Notes: generated by a model not told the origin, from the letters alone. Positions 1 through 7,777 are shown, counted from the first letter of the stretch. The stretch: 64,000 nucleotides of DNA from Rhodanobacteraceae bacterium ZG21-1 (GCA_021390615.1 JAJEJU010000024.1:806001-870000), one strand, 5' to 3'. Program-made: numbers and translations.

Positions 1-2
1 AG

Positions 3-290
3 TCCTTGCGCGACAGCGTGGATCAGCTCAAGCACCAGCTCGGCAACTGCGTCGTGCTGCTGGCGGGCGCCAGCGATGGGCGGGTCTCGCTGATCGCCGG
101 CGTGCACGGCAGCGCGCTCGGACGCATCAAGGCCGGCAATGTGGTCGCCCATGTCGCAGCACAGATCGAAGGCAAGGGCGGCGGCCGTCCGGACATGGCT
201 CAGGGCGGCGGCAACGACGCCGCGAACCTGCCGGGACTGCTGGCAGCTCTGCCGGGCTGGGTGGGGGATCAGCTGGCCGGCGCAGCCTGA
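3..290 (+). CDS. alaS: Alanyl-tRNA synthetase, C-terminal end (partial)
   Basis: Only the last 95 codons are inside the window; the gene enters from the left edge in frame 3 and stops at TGA 288-290. The peptide matches the C-terminal C-Ala/DHHA1 domain of AlaRS: a coiled start (SLRDSVDQLKHQLG), then the glycine-rich stretch (AQIEGKGGGRPDMAQGGG) typical of DHHA1. That domain helps bind tRNA-Ala; the full enzyme charges tRNA-Ala in the cytoplasm. The position directly upstream of csrA and a tRNA-Ser is the usual order in gammaproteobacteria and supports the call. Nothing can be said about the catalytic or editing domains. Confidence 0.95.
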   Translation, partial: SLRDSVDQLKHQLGNCVVLLAGASDGRVSLIAGVHGSALGRIKAGNVVAHVAAQIEGKGGGRPDMAQGGGNDAANLPGLLAALPGWVGDQLAGAA

Positions 291-320
291 ATTTCCGCCG
301 CCGATTCGTGGCCTGGCTCA

Positions 321-350
321 TTGCGCCCGGCGCCGGGGGTCGGATAGTAT
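321..350 (+). promoter_or_regulatory. Possible sigma-70 promoter of csrA
   Basis: A TTGCGC (321-326) and a TAGTAT (345-350) are separated by 18 bases, about 180 bases before csrA. A long csrA leader would fit the post-transcriptional autoregulation known for csrA in other gammaproteobacteria. The match is moderate and no experimental support exists. Confidence 0.3.
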
Positions 351-531
351 CCTTCGGATTGTGTACACCATTGTTGCGGTGGTGTGTACGCCAGGCTGCT
401 CCTATGGGCTTGGTCGAGCCGGGAAGGCGTAGGGCCTTGACGGACAACATCGTCGATCGCGGCGTTGAACTCGGGGTGAGGCAACGCGGCGGCAGGCCTA
501 AAAATCAATCGCATTTCATGGAGTATCAAAC

Positions 532-738
532 ATGTTGATTCTGACCCGAAGGGTCGGTGAAACCCTGATGATCGGCGACGAAGTGACCGTCACCGTCCTG
601 GGTGTGAAAGGCAATCAGGTGCGAATCGGCATCAATGCGCCCAAGACGGTTGCCGTGCACCGCGAGGAGATCTATCAGCGCATCAAGAATGAGCATGAAC
701 CGGATCATGCCAGCACCGACGAGTCCGGCAATCGCTGA
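532..738 (+). CDS. csrA: Carbon storage regulator CsrA (RsmA)
   Basis: A 68-residue protein beginning [18 protein letters not shown], the invariant start of the CsrA/RsmA family. CsrA is a homodimeric RNA-binding protein that binds GGA motifs near ribosome binding sites and changes translation and stability of mRNAs for carbon storage, motility, biofilm and virulence. Residues 1-50 form the conserved beta fold, and the RNA-contacting R44-type motif is seen in [10 protein letters not shown]. The tail after residue 55 is acidic and variable. Start ATG 532 is preceded by GGAG at 519-522, which itself contains a GGA, so CsrA could repress its own translation as in E. coli (inference). Confidence 0.98.
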   Translation: MLILTRRVGETLMIGDEVTVTVLGVKGNQVRIGINAPKTVAVHREEIYQRIKNEHEPDHASTDESGNR

Positions 739-819
739 TTAGTGCCTTTGAGGCTTTACCGCCGTGGCTTCAACCGGTATCCTTACCGGCTCCGCTGTGG
801 TGGATGCGGAAAGAAAAAC

Positions 820-912
820 GGAGAGATGCCCGAGTGGCCGAAGGGGCTCCCCTGCTAAGGGAGTATAGGGTCAAAAGCCTTATCGAGGGTTCGAATCCCT
901 CTCTCTCCGCCA
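820..912 (+). tRNA. tRNA-Ser (anticodon GCU)
   Basis: A 93-base class II tRNA. The acceptor stem GGAGAGA (820-826) pairs with TCTCTCC (902-908), followed by G and an encoded CCA (910-912). The anticodon arm is CTCCC-CTGCTAA-GGGAG, which gives anticodon GCU for AGC/AGU codons. A long variable arm and a TTCGAAT T-loop are present. It lies directly after csrA, as in many gammaproteobacteria, and is followed by a rho-independent terminator. tRNA-Ser genes are frequent integration sites, which fits the mobile-element relics downstream. Confidence 0.98.
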
Positions 913-1224
913 GAATTGCAAACAAGCCCATCCGATCGTGGGCTTTTTTGTTGCCTGGCGTTTGGCGCGTCTGCTTCTGTCCATGCGATGCAGCCCGCCG
1001 CATGTGGACGACTAGGTGCGTCGATGGCTGCGAATCGAGCCGTGATTTCGCCTTACGCAACTCCTGCAGCGGATAGGCTGGCGTCCCGCGCGCCAGACTC
1101 CAGCATGCGCGTGCGGTGCCTGCATGGGCTACGACCACATGCTCTCCCTGTGGTTCGGTAGGCTGCAGCCTGCCCCGAGATAGCGGGATACTGAGCCGTC
1201 TTTCGAAGACAGGGAGAGGGGCGC
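913..1224. other. Intergenic stretch after tRNA-Ser
   Basis: Apart from the terminator at its start, no gene or recognised site was seen here. Short open frames have no family resemblance. A GGGAGAGGGG ribosome binding site for the next gene lies at its right end. Confidence 0.6.
924..950 (+). terminator. Rho-independent terminator of tRNA-Ser
   Basis: AAGCCCA (924-930) and TGGGCTT (939-945) form a perfect 7-bp stem around an 8-base loop, followed by further T residues. It lies 12 bases after the tRNA-Ser CCA end. Confidence 0.9.
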
Positions 1225-1593
1225 ATGAAAGTGACTGTGAGTGTCGCGTCCGCATGCGCACTCGCTGGATGCAGCACGCATCAGGCGCACGGGAATCTGG
1301 CGACATCCGGCGCGCCGACCGGTCGGGGCAAGGTGCCCATCCTCTGCTCGCCGCTGCAGCGTGCGTACACATCCATCGGCATCGTTTCAGCCAACCGTGA
1401 CAAGCCCGGCTGGACTGATCCGACCGTCAGCGACGCGATTCCCCAGCTGCAAGCTGCCAGCGTGCAGATTAGTGTGGATGCCGTGCTCCTGCGCAGTAAT
1501 CGCAGCAATAATGATCGTCATGTCGCTTTTGAACGCGAAGCGATCAAGTTCACCGTCGACTCGACTTCACATCGACAGCAACTACCGGCATAG
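1225..1593 (+). CDS. Small predicted lipoprotein of unknown function
   Basis: 122 residues starting at ATG 1225 behind a strong ribosome binding site (AGGGAGAGGGG). Residues 1-16 look like a short lipoprotein signal peptide ending in the lipobox LAGC, so Cys16 would be lipidated and the protein anchored to a membrane facing the periplasm. The mature part (VPILCSPLQRAYTSIGIVSANRD) recalls small Xanthomonadales lipoproteins with a compact alpha/beta domain, but I do not recognise a named family. Codon use is less GC-biased than in the flanking housekeeping genes, in keeping with an accessory patch. It is transcribed in the same direction as the next gene, 7 bases away. Confidence 0.6.
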   Translation: MKVTVSVASACALAGCSTHQAHGNLATSGAPTGRGKVPILCSPLQRAYTSIGIVSANRDKPGWTDPTVSDAIPQLQAASVQISVDAVLLRSNRSNNDRHVAFEREAIKFTVDSTSHRQQLPA

Positions 1594-1600
1594 GTCGATC

Positions 1601-2041
1601 ATGTCCGTATCACTAGGCAGCGTTACAACGAAGATGCTCGGAGATGCCGGAGAGCACTACGCGCTGAGTCAGTTTACTTTTGCCGGGAAACCGGCATCAA
1701 AAATGCCTGATGGCTGGGCTGGTTACGATCTTGCTGTTGAGTTTGGACAAGGATTGGTGCGCGTCAGTGTCAAGACGCGCAGCGAAACAAAAAATTGGAA
1801 GGCTGGCAGTTGGTTTATGTTCGATGAGCGATTTGATTGTGATTGGCTTGTTTTTGTCTTTTGCCCCCTAAATGCGGCGATCCGGGCATGGGTCATTCCT
1901 TTCTCGATTGCCAGAAAGTACGGCAATAAGCCATTGCCGACACGGAAAGACTCGCATAATAGAGACGTGTCTTTCGCAAAGCTCAATCGCCTGCCGCTGT
2001 CCCGATATGAAGGCAATTGGGGCCTCAACCCGCAGCCCTAG
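1601..2041 (+). CDS. PD-(D/E)XK nuclease-like protein, function unknown
   Basis: 146 residues starting at ATG 1601. The arrangement GEHYAL (Glu18), GYDLAVE (Asp43) and VRVSVKTR (Lys58) reproduces the E...D...(x)xK spacing of small PD-(D/E)XK endonuclease-like proteins, in which these residues bind metal and cut DNA. The usual Gln/Glu two residues before the Lys is Ser56 here, so activity is not certain. No methyltransferase or other restriction partner is next to it. It sits between a lipoprotein gene and an IS relic, beside tRNA-Ser, so horizontal origin is likely. Assignment rests only on motif pattern. Confidence 0.55.
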   Translation: MSVSLGSVTTKMLGDAGEHYALSQFTFAGKPASKMPDGWAGYDLAVEFGQGLVRVSVKTRSETKNWKAGSWFMFDERFDCDWLVFVFCPLNAAIRAWVIPFSIARKYGNKPLPTRKDSHNRDVSFAKLNRLPLSRYEGNWGLNPQP

Positions 2042-2204
2042 CTCAAGCACAAGCACATGCAAGTGAATCCTGCCGACGGTACACATCACAGGATCATTGC
2101 GGCTGCCGGCCGTTACTCAAGTCGATCATGAGCTGCCCCATTTTTATAGGCGCCGCTATTTCGAATCCAGCCGCCTCATTGAAGAGACTGGGCGTGAAAA
2201 ATGA

Positions 2205-2880
2205 TCTGGCAAAGAGCGGGCCATTGGCATCCTGCGTAAGACGGACACCAAGATGGCAATCATGCAGCCTCGTCGCAAGCACGGTTTAGTGAAGCGTGCG
2301 GCATAGCGAGTTCGACGGATCGGCATGTCGAGTGCCACGCGACCGAAGAAGCCAGCGACGCAGCGCGCCCGCTGAAGAAGCTGCCGCCGGGCAGATGCTA
2401 GAAAACAAGATCACCCGAAAAAGCTAAGGTCGTGACGGTTCGACGCGAGCAGGTGCGCCAGATGATCGGCAGAGGGCTGATTGAGCGGCGATCGTTGGTC
2501 ACCATGAGCATGAGCGCCGATGCGTGTCGCCGGTGGGCGCATGCGTGCCGCAACCTGGTGTTGCATCGGCGGAGCATGGCCTCAACGCAACGACACCAGC
2601 GAGCAACATCAGCACGATGGCGTGGTGATGATCCACCTGAAGGGAGGTAGGCCAGTGAGCTGCAAGCGGGTAGAGCTGCCGCATCAAAGATAAGACATGC
2701 GGATGCGTCGACGCAGACGAAAAAGGTGCCGGTGACAAGGGGTGGTTACTGCCCTTTCCTGTGGCATCCAGTGAGGTCGGGTGACGGATTTTGTCTTTGC
2801 TTGCATGGTCGAGGGACGCATCATCAAGTGTCGGGCGGTCGTCGATGACGACACTCACGCCGAGGTCGCTTCTGCAGCAG
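2205..2880 (+). mobile_element. Decayed IS3-family insertion sequence (OrfA/OrfB remnants)
   Basis: Pieces of an IS3-family (IS407-like) transposase can be read in shifting + strand frames. From 2211, KERAIGILRK...RRKHGL matches the helix-turn-helix part of OrfA. Near 2349-2427, SDAAR.LKKL and QMLENKITRKS match the OrfA leucine-zipper end. From 2432, RREQVRQMIGRGLIERRSL matches the OrfB start. About 2610-2690 reads VVMIHLK...VSCKRVEL. From 2787, DFVFACMVEGRIIKCRAVVD and then DDTH match the DDE region around the first catalytic Asp. Frames are broken by several stops and shifts, so the element is dead. The right half of OrfB, including the second Asp and the Glu, is not recognisable. Confidence 0.8.
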
Positions 2881-3971
2881 CGTGGCGTAAAAAATTACGT
2901 TAACCGCGTGATGTAACTTGCCAGCAACACGTCAATGCGAAAACGTGCCGGCCGTTGGATATCTCGTTCCGCCGCATCGCAGAGGCGCCATGCCTGGTCA
3001 TCAAGACTGCAACTTGCTTCCGGTCGTATCGCTCTTGCTGATTTTCGCGCCGGGCTGGTCGATCACGCGGCGACTGGCGTCGGTCATGCGGCTGGTACGA
3101 AGAAGCCGGAGCCATTGCGTAGCCATCAGAGTTGCCAGTGCCACAGCAGGCCTGCGTGCCGTGGGGGCTGCGCCATGCATCGCCATGCCGGCGCGCAACA
3201 CGGGCATTCCGACGATCGATCATCTGGCCCGTGTCGTCCTGTCGGCTCTATCGGCAGCCAGCGCTTGGGCGACAGGCCTGGCCTTGGCCTGCGCCGCTGC
3301 GCCCGGGAAGCTCAGGCGGATCAGTAACGCCGGATTTATGGGTGTGGACGTGGCGGATTATCCGGGCATGGCGGTGACCTGCGTAAATAAGAGCGCCGGC
3401 GGCCATATGGATATCGTCGACGCGTCGGCGCCGGTCATCGGGATCGCATCGACGACCGCTGCGCTGCCGACGTCTCTGTGCGCCACATCACAAAGTTTCA
3501 ACCGCGCATTAGCCGAGCCTGCTGCATCGACAATGCGCGGCATGCATGGCCGGAGCAGAGTCGCGGCATGGTCCAGCGCAGCGAATGGCTTGATGCGTGG
3601 GGCTGATGTCGATTGCTCAGGCATGGTCCGTGCATGGTTATGTCGGGCCTGCTTTGCGGTCCCTCGGTTTATTGAAGTGGAGGCGCCAATGTCAGCGTGC
3701 GCGGATTAGCATATGATCCTGCATGTACCCAAATCGCCCGGGCTCACCCGGAGGCGTTTGGGCTAGGGGGGACATTGGCCCAGGTCAGTGGGATTTATTG
3801 CAGACGGAGTTGTCGCTGCCGCCATTCATTGGCGTGGGCGAATCACTAAGTGTGATCAGGGGCTACTTTTCACCAATGTATTTGTGATTGGCAGGCGCCC
3901 GCTTGGGTCAACTCGGCGTGCTTGACGATGCCGGTTGCGTGTTGAAACGTTTCTTTCGAGAGAAAAGTTTA
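2881..3971. other. About 1.1 kb with no recognised gene (degenerate accessory DNA)
   Basis: Open frames exist on both strands, the longest from about 2918 to 3709 on the plus strand, but none shows a known motif, a good ribosome binding site or the third-position G/C bias of its neighbours. The composition looks mixed, as expected for decayed coding DNA following the IS relic. The last 80 bases, rich in A/T, probably carry the promoter of the Cache-domain gene, but I cannot define it. Confidence 0.5.
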
Positions 3972-5180
3972 ATGACTGCAAACAGTACTGCCGCTTCGGG
4001 TGTTTCGGCTACCGCGTCGGATGTTTCCGGCAAGGTTTCGTTGGTGAATTCGCTGCGGGTGCGCTTGCTTGCGCCGGTGACGGCGCTTCTGCTGGTGGTG
4101 TTTTTGGCTGCCACGGCGGTGTTGGCGAATATCGAATCCAGCCGCATTCAAGATCAGGCCAACGATACGATCGCGCTGCAGGCAGCCTCGATCCAGAACA
4201 TGCTTTCGGTCGCCAAGTCGATCATGCTCGATCGCGTCGGCGACTCCATGCGCCTGCTCAAGAGCCGCGGCGAAAGCCTGGGTGCGCCCCGCGTCGGTGG
4301 TCAGGCGCAGGTGGCGGACAAGCACGTGAACGACGTCGTGCTGGGCAACAAGCCGCAGGCGAACAATTTCGAGCTGGTCGACGGCGTGACCGACATCATG
4401 AGCGGCACGGCCACGATCTTCACGCGCACCAGCGACAACAACTACGTGCGCGTCTCCACCAATGTGAAGAACTACGACGGTACCCGCGCCACCGGCACCA
4501 TGCTGGATCCGAACGGCCTGGCCATCGCGCAAATCCGCAAGAACAAGCCGTTCTACGGCGTGGTGGATATTCTCGGCAACCCGTATGTGACCGGCTACGA
4601 GCCGATCTTCGACGACAACGACAACGTCATCGGCATTTGGTACGTCGGCTATCAGACCGACCTGAAGCCCCTGGAAAGCGTGATCAGCAACAGCCGCGCG
4701 CTCGATACGGGTTTCTTCGCGCTGTACGACGCCACCAACAAGCTGCGTTTTTCGTCGAAGACCGGTGCCGACGAAGCGACCATCAACAAGGTGGTGCAGG
4801 CCGACAACGATGCGGACTGGGTCATCAAGAAGGAGCAGGTGCCGGGCTGGGGCTTCACGCTGGTCAGCGCCTATCCGAAATCCGACATCAGCAAGGTCAC
4901 CACCTACCATTCGGCGATGCTGATCCTGTTCGGCTTCCTTGCCTTCCTGCTGGTGCTCGGCTTGCAGCTGAGCCTGCTGTGGAGCCGCGTGCTGCGTCCG
5001 GTGCAGCGCCTGACCGATGCGGCCATCGGCCTGTCGATGGGCCGCTACGGCGCGCCTATCGCGGAAACCTCGCTGCGCGACGAGATCGGCGTGCTGGCGC
5101 GCTCGATCGAACGCCTGTCGAACAGTGTGCGGCTGGCCATGGAACGGCTGGCCAAGCGTCGTTCCTCCGACGCCTCGTAA
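3972..5180 (+). CDS. Membrane sensor with periplasmic Cache domain and HAMP, no output domain
   Basis: 402 residues from ATG 3972; an upstream in-frame start at 3888 would add 28 unlikely residues. Layout: a short cytoplasmic tail, TM1 at about 32-53, a periplasmic region of about 260 residues, TM2 at about 314-337, then a HAMP-like segment (RVLRPVQRLTDAAIGLSMGR...DEIGVLARSIERL) to the end. The periplasmic part contains FYGVVDILGNPYVTGYEPIF and IGIWYVGY, the signature of the Cache_3-Cache_2 ligand-binding fold of chemoreceptors. There is no methyl-accepting, kinase, GGDEF or cyclase domain after HAMP. It probably binds a small molecule outside and signals through a partner, perhaps the next gene, 78 bases downstream. 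Confidence 0.85.
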   Translation: MTANSTAASGVSATASDVSGKVSLVNSLRVRLLAPVTALLLVVFLAATAVLANIESSRIQDQANDTIALQAASIQNMLSVAKSIMLDRVGDSMRLLKSRGESLGAPRVGGQAQVADKHVNDVVLGNKPQANNFELVDGVTDIMSGTATIFTRTSDNNYVRVSTNVKNYDGTRATGTMLDPNGLAIAQIRKNKPFYGVVDILGNPYVTGYEPIFDDNDNVIGIWYVGYQTDLKPLESVISNSRALDTGFFALYDATNKLRFSSKTGADEATINKVVQADNDADWVIKKEQVPGWGFTLVSAYPKSDISKVTTYHSAMLILFGFLAFLLVLGLQLSLLWSRVLRPVQRLTDAAIGLSMGRYGAPIAETSLRDEIGVLARSIERLSNSVRLAMERLAKRRSSDAS

Positions 5181-5258
5181 CGGGAGCTTCCCGAGTGCAG
5201 ATCAAGCCACGGACCAGTCATATCGGAACAGCACGCCAACGAGGTCGGGGGATTGTTC

Positions 5259-5867
5259 ATGAGTAAGGATGCCGGTGTACGCCCTTTGTCGGAAATCCTG
5301 TATAGCTTGAGCCAACATGTGCAGAACAGGGACAGCGGCGTGTTCTTCCTCTATGGCGAGGGGGTCGTCGGCTGGGTGCACTTGAGCGAAGGAAGATACG
5401 AGGACGTCGTCATGCAGAACCGCCACTCGGACGAGGCGGTGGCGCTGCTGATGAACGTGCGCGAGGCGTCCTGCCGCTTCCAGCACGGCAAGGTGTTTCC
5501 CGGAAATCATCCGCCCTTGTCCGAGACCGCCAAGGGTCTGCTTGCCGCTGGGGCGAAGGCGCCGGCGCCGGCGCCGATTTCTGCGCGCCCGGTGGTGTCG
5601 GCGCCTGCCTTCGCGCCGCCACGTCCAAGCGTGGCGGCGCCGGTGGCTCCGGTCGCTCCGGCCAAGCCGTCGCCGCAAAACAAGCTGCTGCAGATGCAGG
5701 TGGAGAAATTGGCGACGGCCTACCTGGGACCGATGGCGTCCATCATTTGCCAGGAGGCCTGGGAAGACCACGGGATGAGCTTTTCGGCGATTCTGGCCAT
5801 CGCGGAGAATCTTTCAGGCGATGCCCGGGAAACGTTTCTGGCGGATGTACGCAAGACCACGGGGTAG
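5259..5867 (+). CDS. DUF4388 (PATAN-like) domain protein, putative partner of the Cache sensor
   Basis: 202 residues from ATG 5259, with GAGG about 15 bases upstream. Residues 1-90 resemble the DUF4388/PATAN fold (PLSEILYSLSQHVQNRDSGVFF...GWVHLSEGRYEDVV), found in signalling proteins that are thought to mediate protein contacts. Residues 91-137 are a Pro/Ala-rich flexible linker. Residues 138-202 (VEKLATAYLGPMASIICQEAWE) resemble the small helical domain found at the C-termini of some Ser/Thr kinases. No enzyme motif is visible. It follows the Cache-HAMP gene on the same strand, so the two probably form one operon. The partnership is inferred from position and domain type. Confidence 0.7.
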   Translation: MSKDAGVRPLSEILYSLSQHVQNRDSGVFFLYGEGVVGWVHLSEGRYEDVVMQNRHSDEAVALLMNVREASCRFQHGKVFPGNHPPLSETAKGLLAAGAKAPAPAPISARPVVSAPAFAPPRPSVAAPVAPVAPAKPSPQNKLLQMQVEKLATAYLGPMASIICQEAWEDHGMSFSAILAIAENLSGDARETFLADVRKTTG

Positions 5868-6486
5868 CCGCGAACGACGCAGCGGCCAGCGGCTGATCCT
5901 CTCGACGCTGCCGAGTCCCGGCAGGATGGGTGGCAGGGAAGCGCGCGCATGCGCCGAAGGCGCACGGCGAGGAGGGCCGAGCGCGACGGCTGCGAACCGG
6001 GCGCCTTCTGTCCGCCTGTCGTGTGCCTAGATTCTGCGTAGAGGCTTACGCGCCTTTCGGCCGGCCATCCCGTAGATTCGCCGTCGTGACGATAAGGGGC
6101 CGGGTCCCGCAGTCGCCTGTCTGGGGCAGACAGGCAGGCTGCGGGACCGGCAAGGCCATCCGTGCCGACTGGCGCCGCCGGCGAACGAGCGGCTGCCAGG
6201 TCCTTTCTGCCTCCGTGCGCACTAGCCGCGGCCGACATCCGGCAGGGCCAGGTCCTCCCTTGGGTATCCGTTCCCTCTGGCGCCACGGCCTTTGCCGTGA
6301 CGACCAGATTCCGTTCCGAAGCGCTCGACAGCCCGCCAGGCATGGCGCATCCACCCCCCACCAGAAGCAGATGCGTTGCGGATGACGGTGCTGCCTCGCG
6401 CGATTCGAATCGGTTGCTCCTATAGGGTCGTGGATGGCTCGACGCCTCGAGTTCGGCGATCGGGACCATCGATCGCGGCTGTCGAG
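5868..6486. other. 619-bp intergenic region rich in dyads, between convergent genes
   Basis: It lies between the stops of the DUF4388 gene (+) and luxI (-). No open frame here has a family resemblance. It holds several perfect inverted repeats: a long one at 6103-6148, CACGGC-CTTT-GCCGTG at 6284-6299, the 12-bp palindrome CGATTCGAATCG at 6401-6412, and GCGATCG/CGATCGC at 6456-6476 just after the luxI stop. Some may terminate transcription, although none has a T run. A non-coding RNA is possible but not shown. Confidence 0.5.
6103..6148. repeat. Long two-step inverted repeat (hairpin)
   Basis: GGTCCCGCAG (6103-6112) pairs with CTGCGGGACC (6139-6148), and inside it GCCTGTCTG (6115-6123) pairs with CAGACAGGC (6127-6135), leaving a GGG loop and a small 2/3-base internal bulge. 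Nineteen perfect base pairs in 46 bases is far beyond chance. No T run follows on either strand, so it is not a classical terminator. It could be a REP-like element, part of a small RNA, or an mRNA-stabilising 3' structure. Confidence 0.8.
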
Positions 6487-7095
6487 TCAATGACGCTTCT
6501 CGCTCCGCTCGGCCTGCGGCAACCCCATGACTCGGCGGGTCTGTTCGTCCAGTTCGATCCACAGTGCGAGCATGGGCTTGTCGTCGATCAGCTTCGGTGG
6601 GCCGACGCGATGCACATGAAGTTCGATACTGCGCAGCAATCGCTCCATGCCGAGCGCGGTCAGGGTGATCAAGCGGCTGGCTCCCCGTTCGATGGCGGCC
6701 TGGACGGTGGCTGCCATCAATCGGCAGAAGCGTTCCTTGGCCTCGGCGCGGGACAAGGTCGAGCACCCGGGCGCCTTGGTCGAGAATCGCGACAGTTCCC
6801 ATACGTCCGCGGCATGCGGCGGAGGCATCCCGCCGAGCAGCTCCGGAAAGAGTTCGCCGAGCAGATAGGCGCGGGTGGTCGGCAGCAGGCGGGCACAGCC
6901 GCACACCTTGCCGAACTCATCTTTGGCGATGATGTAGAGCGTGTCGGAAAGATCGAATTGATCGAATTCGAGCCGATCCACCGCCGGCAACTGCCACTGC
7001 AGGGATTCGACGAAGACTTCGTAGCGGTAATTGGCAAGTTCCACTTTGACACTAGGCGGCAATTGATTCCTTGTGCCGCTTAGCACGGTCAGCAT
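6487..7095 (-). CDS. luxI: Acyl-homoserine-lactone synthase, LuxI family
   Basis: 202 residues from ATG 7095, with GGGGGAG about 9 bases upstream. The LuxI family makes N-acyl-homoserine lactones from S-adenosylmethionine and acyl-ACP. All usual invariant residues are present: Arg24, Phe28, Trp34, Asp45, Asp48, Arg69 (GCARLLP), Glu100 and Arg103 (WELSRF). The length is normal. A near-perfect lux box lies 59 bases upstream of the start (7155-7174), so LuxR-dependent positive feedback is expected. The gene lies downstream of an RsaM-type gene on the same strand, and luxR is divergent. The acyl chain made cannot be told from sequence. Confidence 0.96.
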   Translation of the reverse strand: MLTVLSGTRNQLPPSVKVELANYRYEVFVESLQWQLPAVDRLEFDQFDLSDTLYIIAKDEFGKVCGCARLLPTTRAYLLGELFPELLGGMPPPHAADVWELSRFSTKAPGCSTLSRAEAKERFCRLMAATVQAAIERGASRLITLTALGMERLLRSIELHVHRVGPPKLIDDKPMLALWIELDEQTRRVMGLPQAERSEKRH

Positions 7096-7154
7096 ATGCC
7101 ATGGCTCCCCCAGCAGGCGATGCGGGCATTCAAGTGGAACCAGGCCTGGGGGAG

Positions 7155-7174
7155 AACTGTAAGTCTCTACAGTT
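7155..7174 (-). promoter_or_regulatory. lux box upstream of luxI
   Basis: The 20-base dyad AACTGTA-agtctc-TACAGTT is a perfect 7+7 inverted repeat with the CTG-N10-CAG core of LuxR-type binding sites. It ends 59 bases before the luxI ATG, where a LuxR-AHL complex would activate transcription. The binding protein is presumably the adjacent LuxR (inference). Confidence 0.9.
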
Positions 7175-7281
7175 GGGCGCTGGCTGCGATTTCGACTAGC
7201 TTAGTCCGTTTACCCGCGCATCCAGGCGCCACGCGCCTCGCGAGCTGTGACATCGATACGGAAATCCACGCCTTCACGTAT

Positions 7282-7683
7282 CTAGAATCCTAGACCGAGC
7301 CCACTCGGTTGCCAGTCTTCTCCGGTCAGCCAGGCGCGCAGCAGTTCGTTGGTCTTGCGCATGCCCAGGTCGTAGCCGGACTGGGCGATGAACATCACGT
7401 TGCTGCTGATGCCGCCAGGCGCAAGAAAGGTGCGGTTGTCCGCCAGGCGGAACCAGGCCCAGCCGACGCTGACCGGATTCGACACCTCATCGGTGGCCCA
7501 TTCGCAGAATCCCGCGCGAAACGCCGGGACGTTTTCCTCGATCAGTTCGTCGCGCAATCCCTCGTCTTCCCAGGCCAGTTTCTGTCGGAATTCCAGGTTC
7601 GAGAACGCGTCGAAGGTGAGGCGGATATAGCCGTCGAACGATCGCACCGGAGTCGCATTGCATGCTGACGACAATGAGCCCAA
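7282..7683 (-). CDS. RsaM-type quorum-sensing regulator (DUF4902 family)
   Basis: 133 residues if the TTG at 7683 is the start; GAGGAG lies 6 bases before it. The sequence GYIRLTFDAFSNLEF...ENVPAFRAGFCEWA...VSVGWAWF...APGGISSNVML matches the RsaM/DUF4902 proteins typically encoded between luxI and luxR in Burkholderia and relatives, where they dampen AHL production. No DNA-binding motif is visible, as is usual for RsaM. A second lux box (7742-7761) lies 58 bases upstream of this start, almost the same spacing as for luxI, which supports both the start and co-regulation. A longer TTG start at 7743 is possible but would sit on the lux box. Confidence 0.8.
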   Translation of the reverse strand: MGSLSSACNATPVRSFDGYIRLTFDAFSNLEFRQKLAWEDEGLRDELIEENVPAFRAGFCEWATDEVSNPVSVGWAWFRLADNRTFLAPGGISSNVMFIAQSGYDLGMRKTNELLRAWLTGEDWQPSGLGLGF

Positions 7684-7741
7684 CGCCGTCTCCTCGCCGA
7701 ATCGGTTGGCCGTACCGTAGCGATGGAAGCCTGCACCGGCC

Positions 7742-7761
7742 AACTGTCAGATTTTGCAGTC
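7742..7761. promoter_or_regulatory. Second lux box between the rsaM-like gene and luxR
   Basis: AACTGTCAGATTTTGCAGTC keeps the CTG-N10-CAG core and shares its first six bases with the luxI box, but its right half is less symmetric. It is 58 bases before the rsaM-like start on the minus strand and 16 bases before the luxR GTG on the plus strand. It could therefore activate rsaM and repress luxR, or set both. Confidence 0.7.
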
Positions 7762-7777
7762 TGGGAAGGTTTGCCGA

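Noticed and set aside
774..789. CCGGTA-TCCT-TACCGG as terminator of csrA
   Set aside because: Perfect 6-bp dyad but no T run, and it overlaps the likely -10 region of tRNA-Ser.
2159..2168. TTCGAATCC as a repeat of the tRNA-Ser 3' end (attachment site)
   Set aside because: Only nine bases match, and they belong to the common T-loop sequence; the acceptor-stem part is not repeated.
5720..6904. 394-codon minus-strand open frame across the luxI 3' region
   Set aside because: Its right part is luxI in the wrong frame and the rest resembles nothing; the hairpin at 6103-6148 would lie within it.
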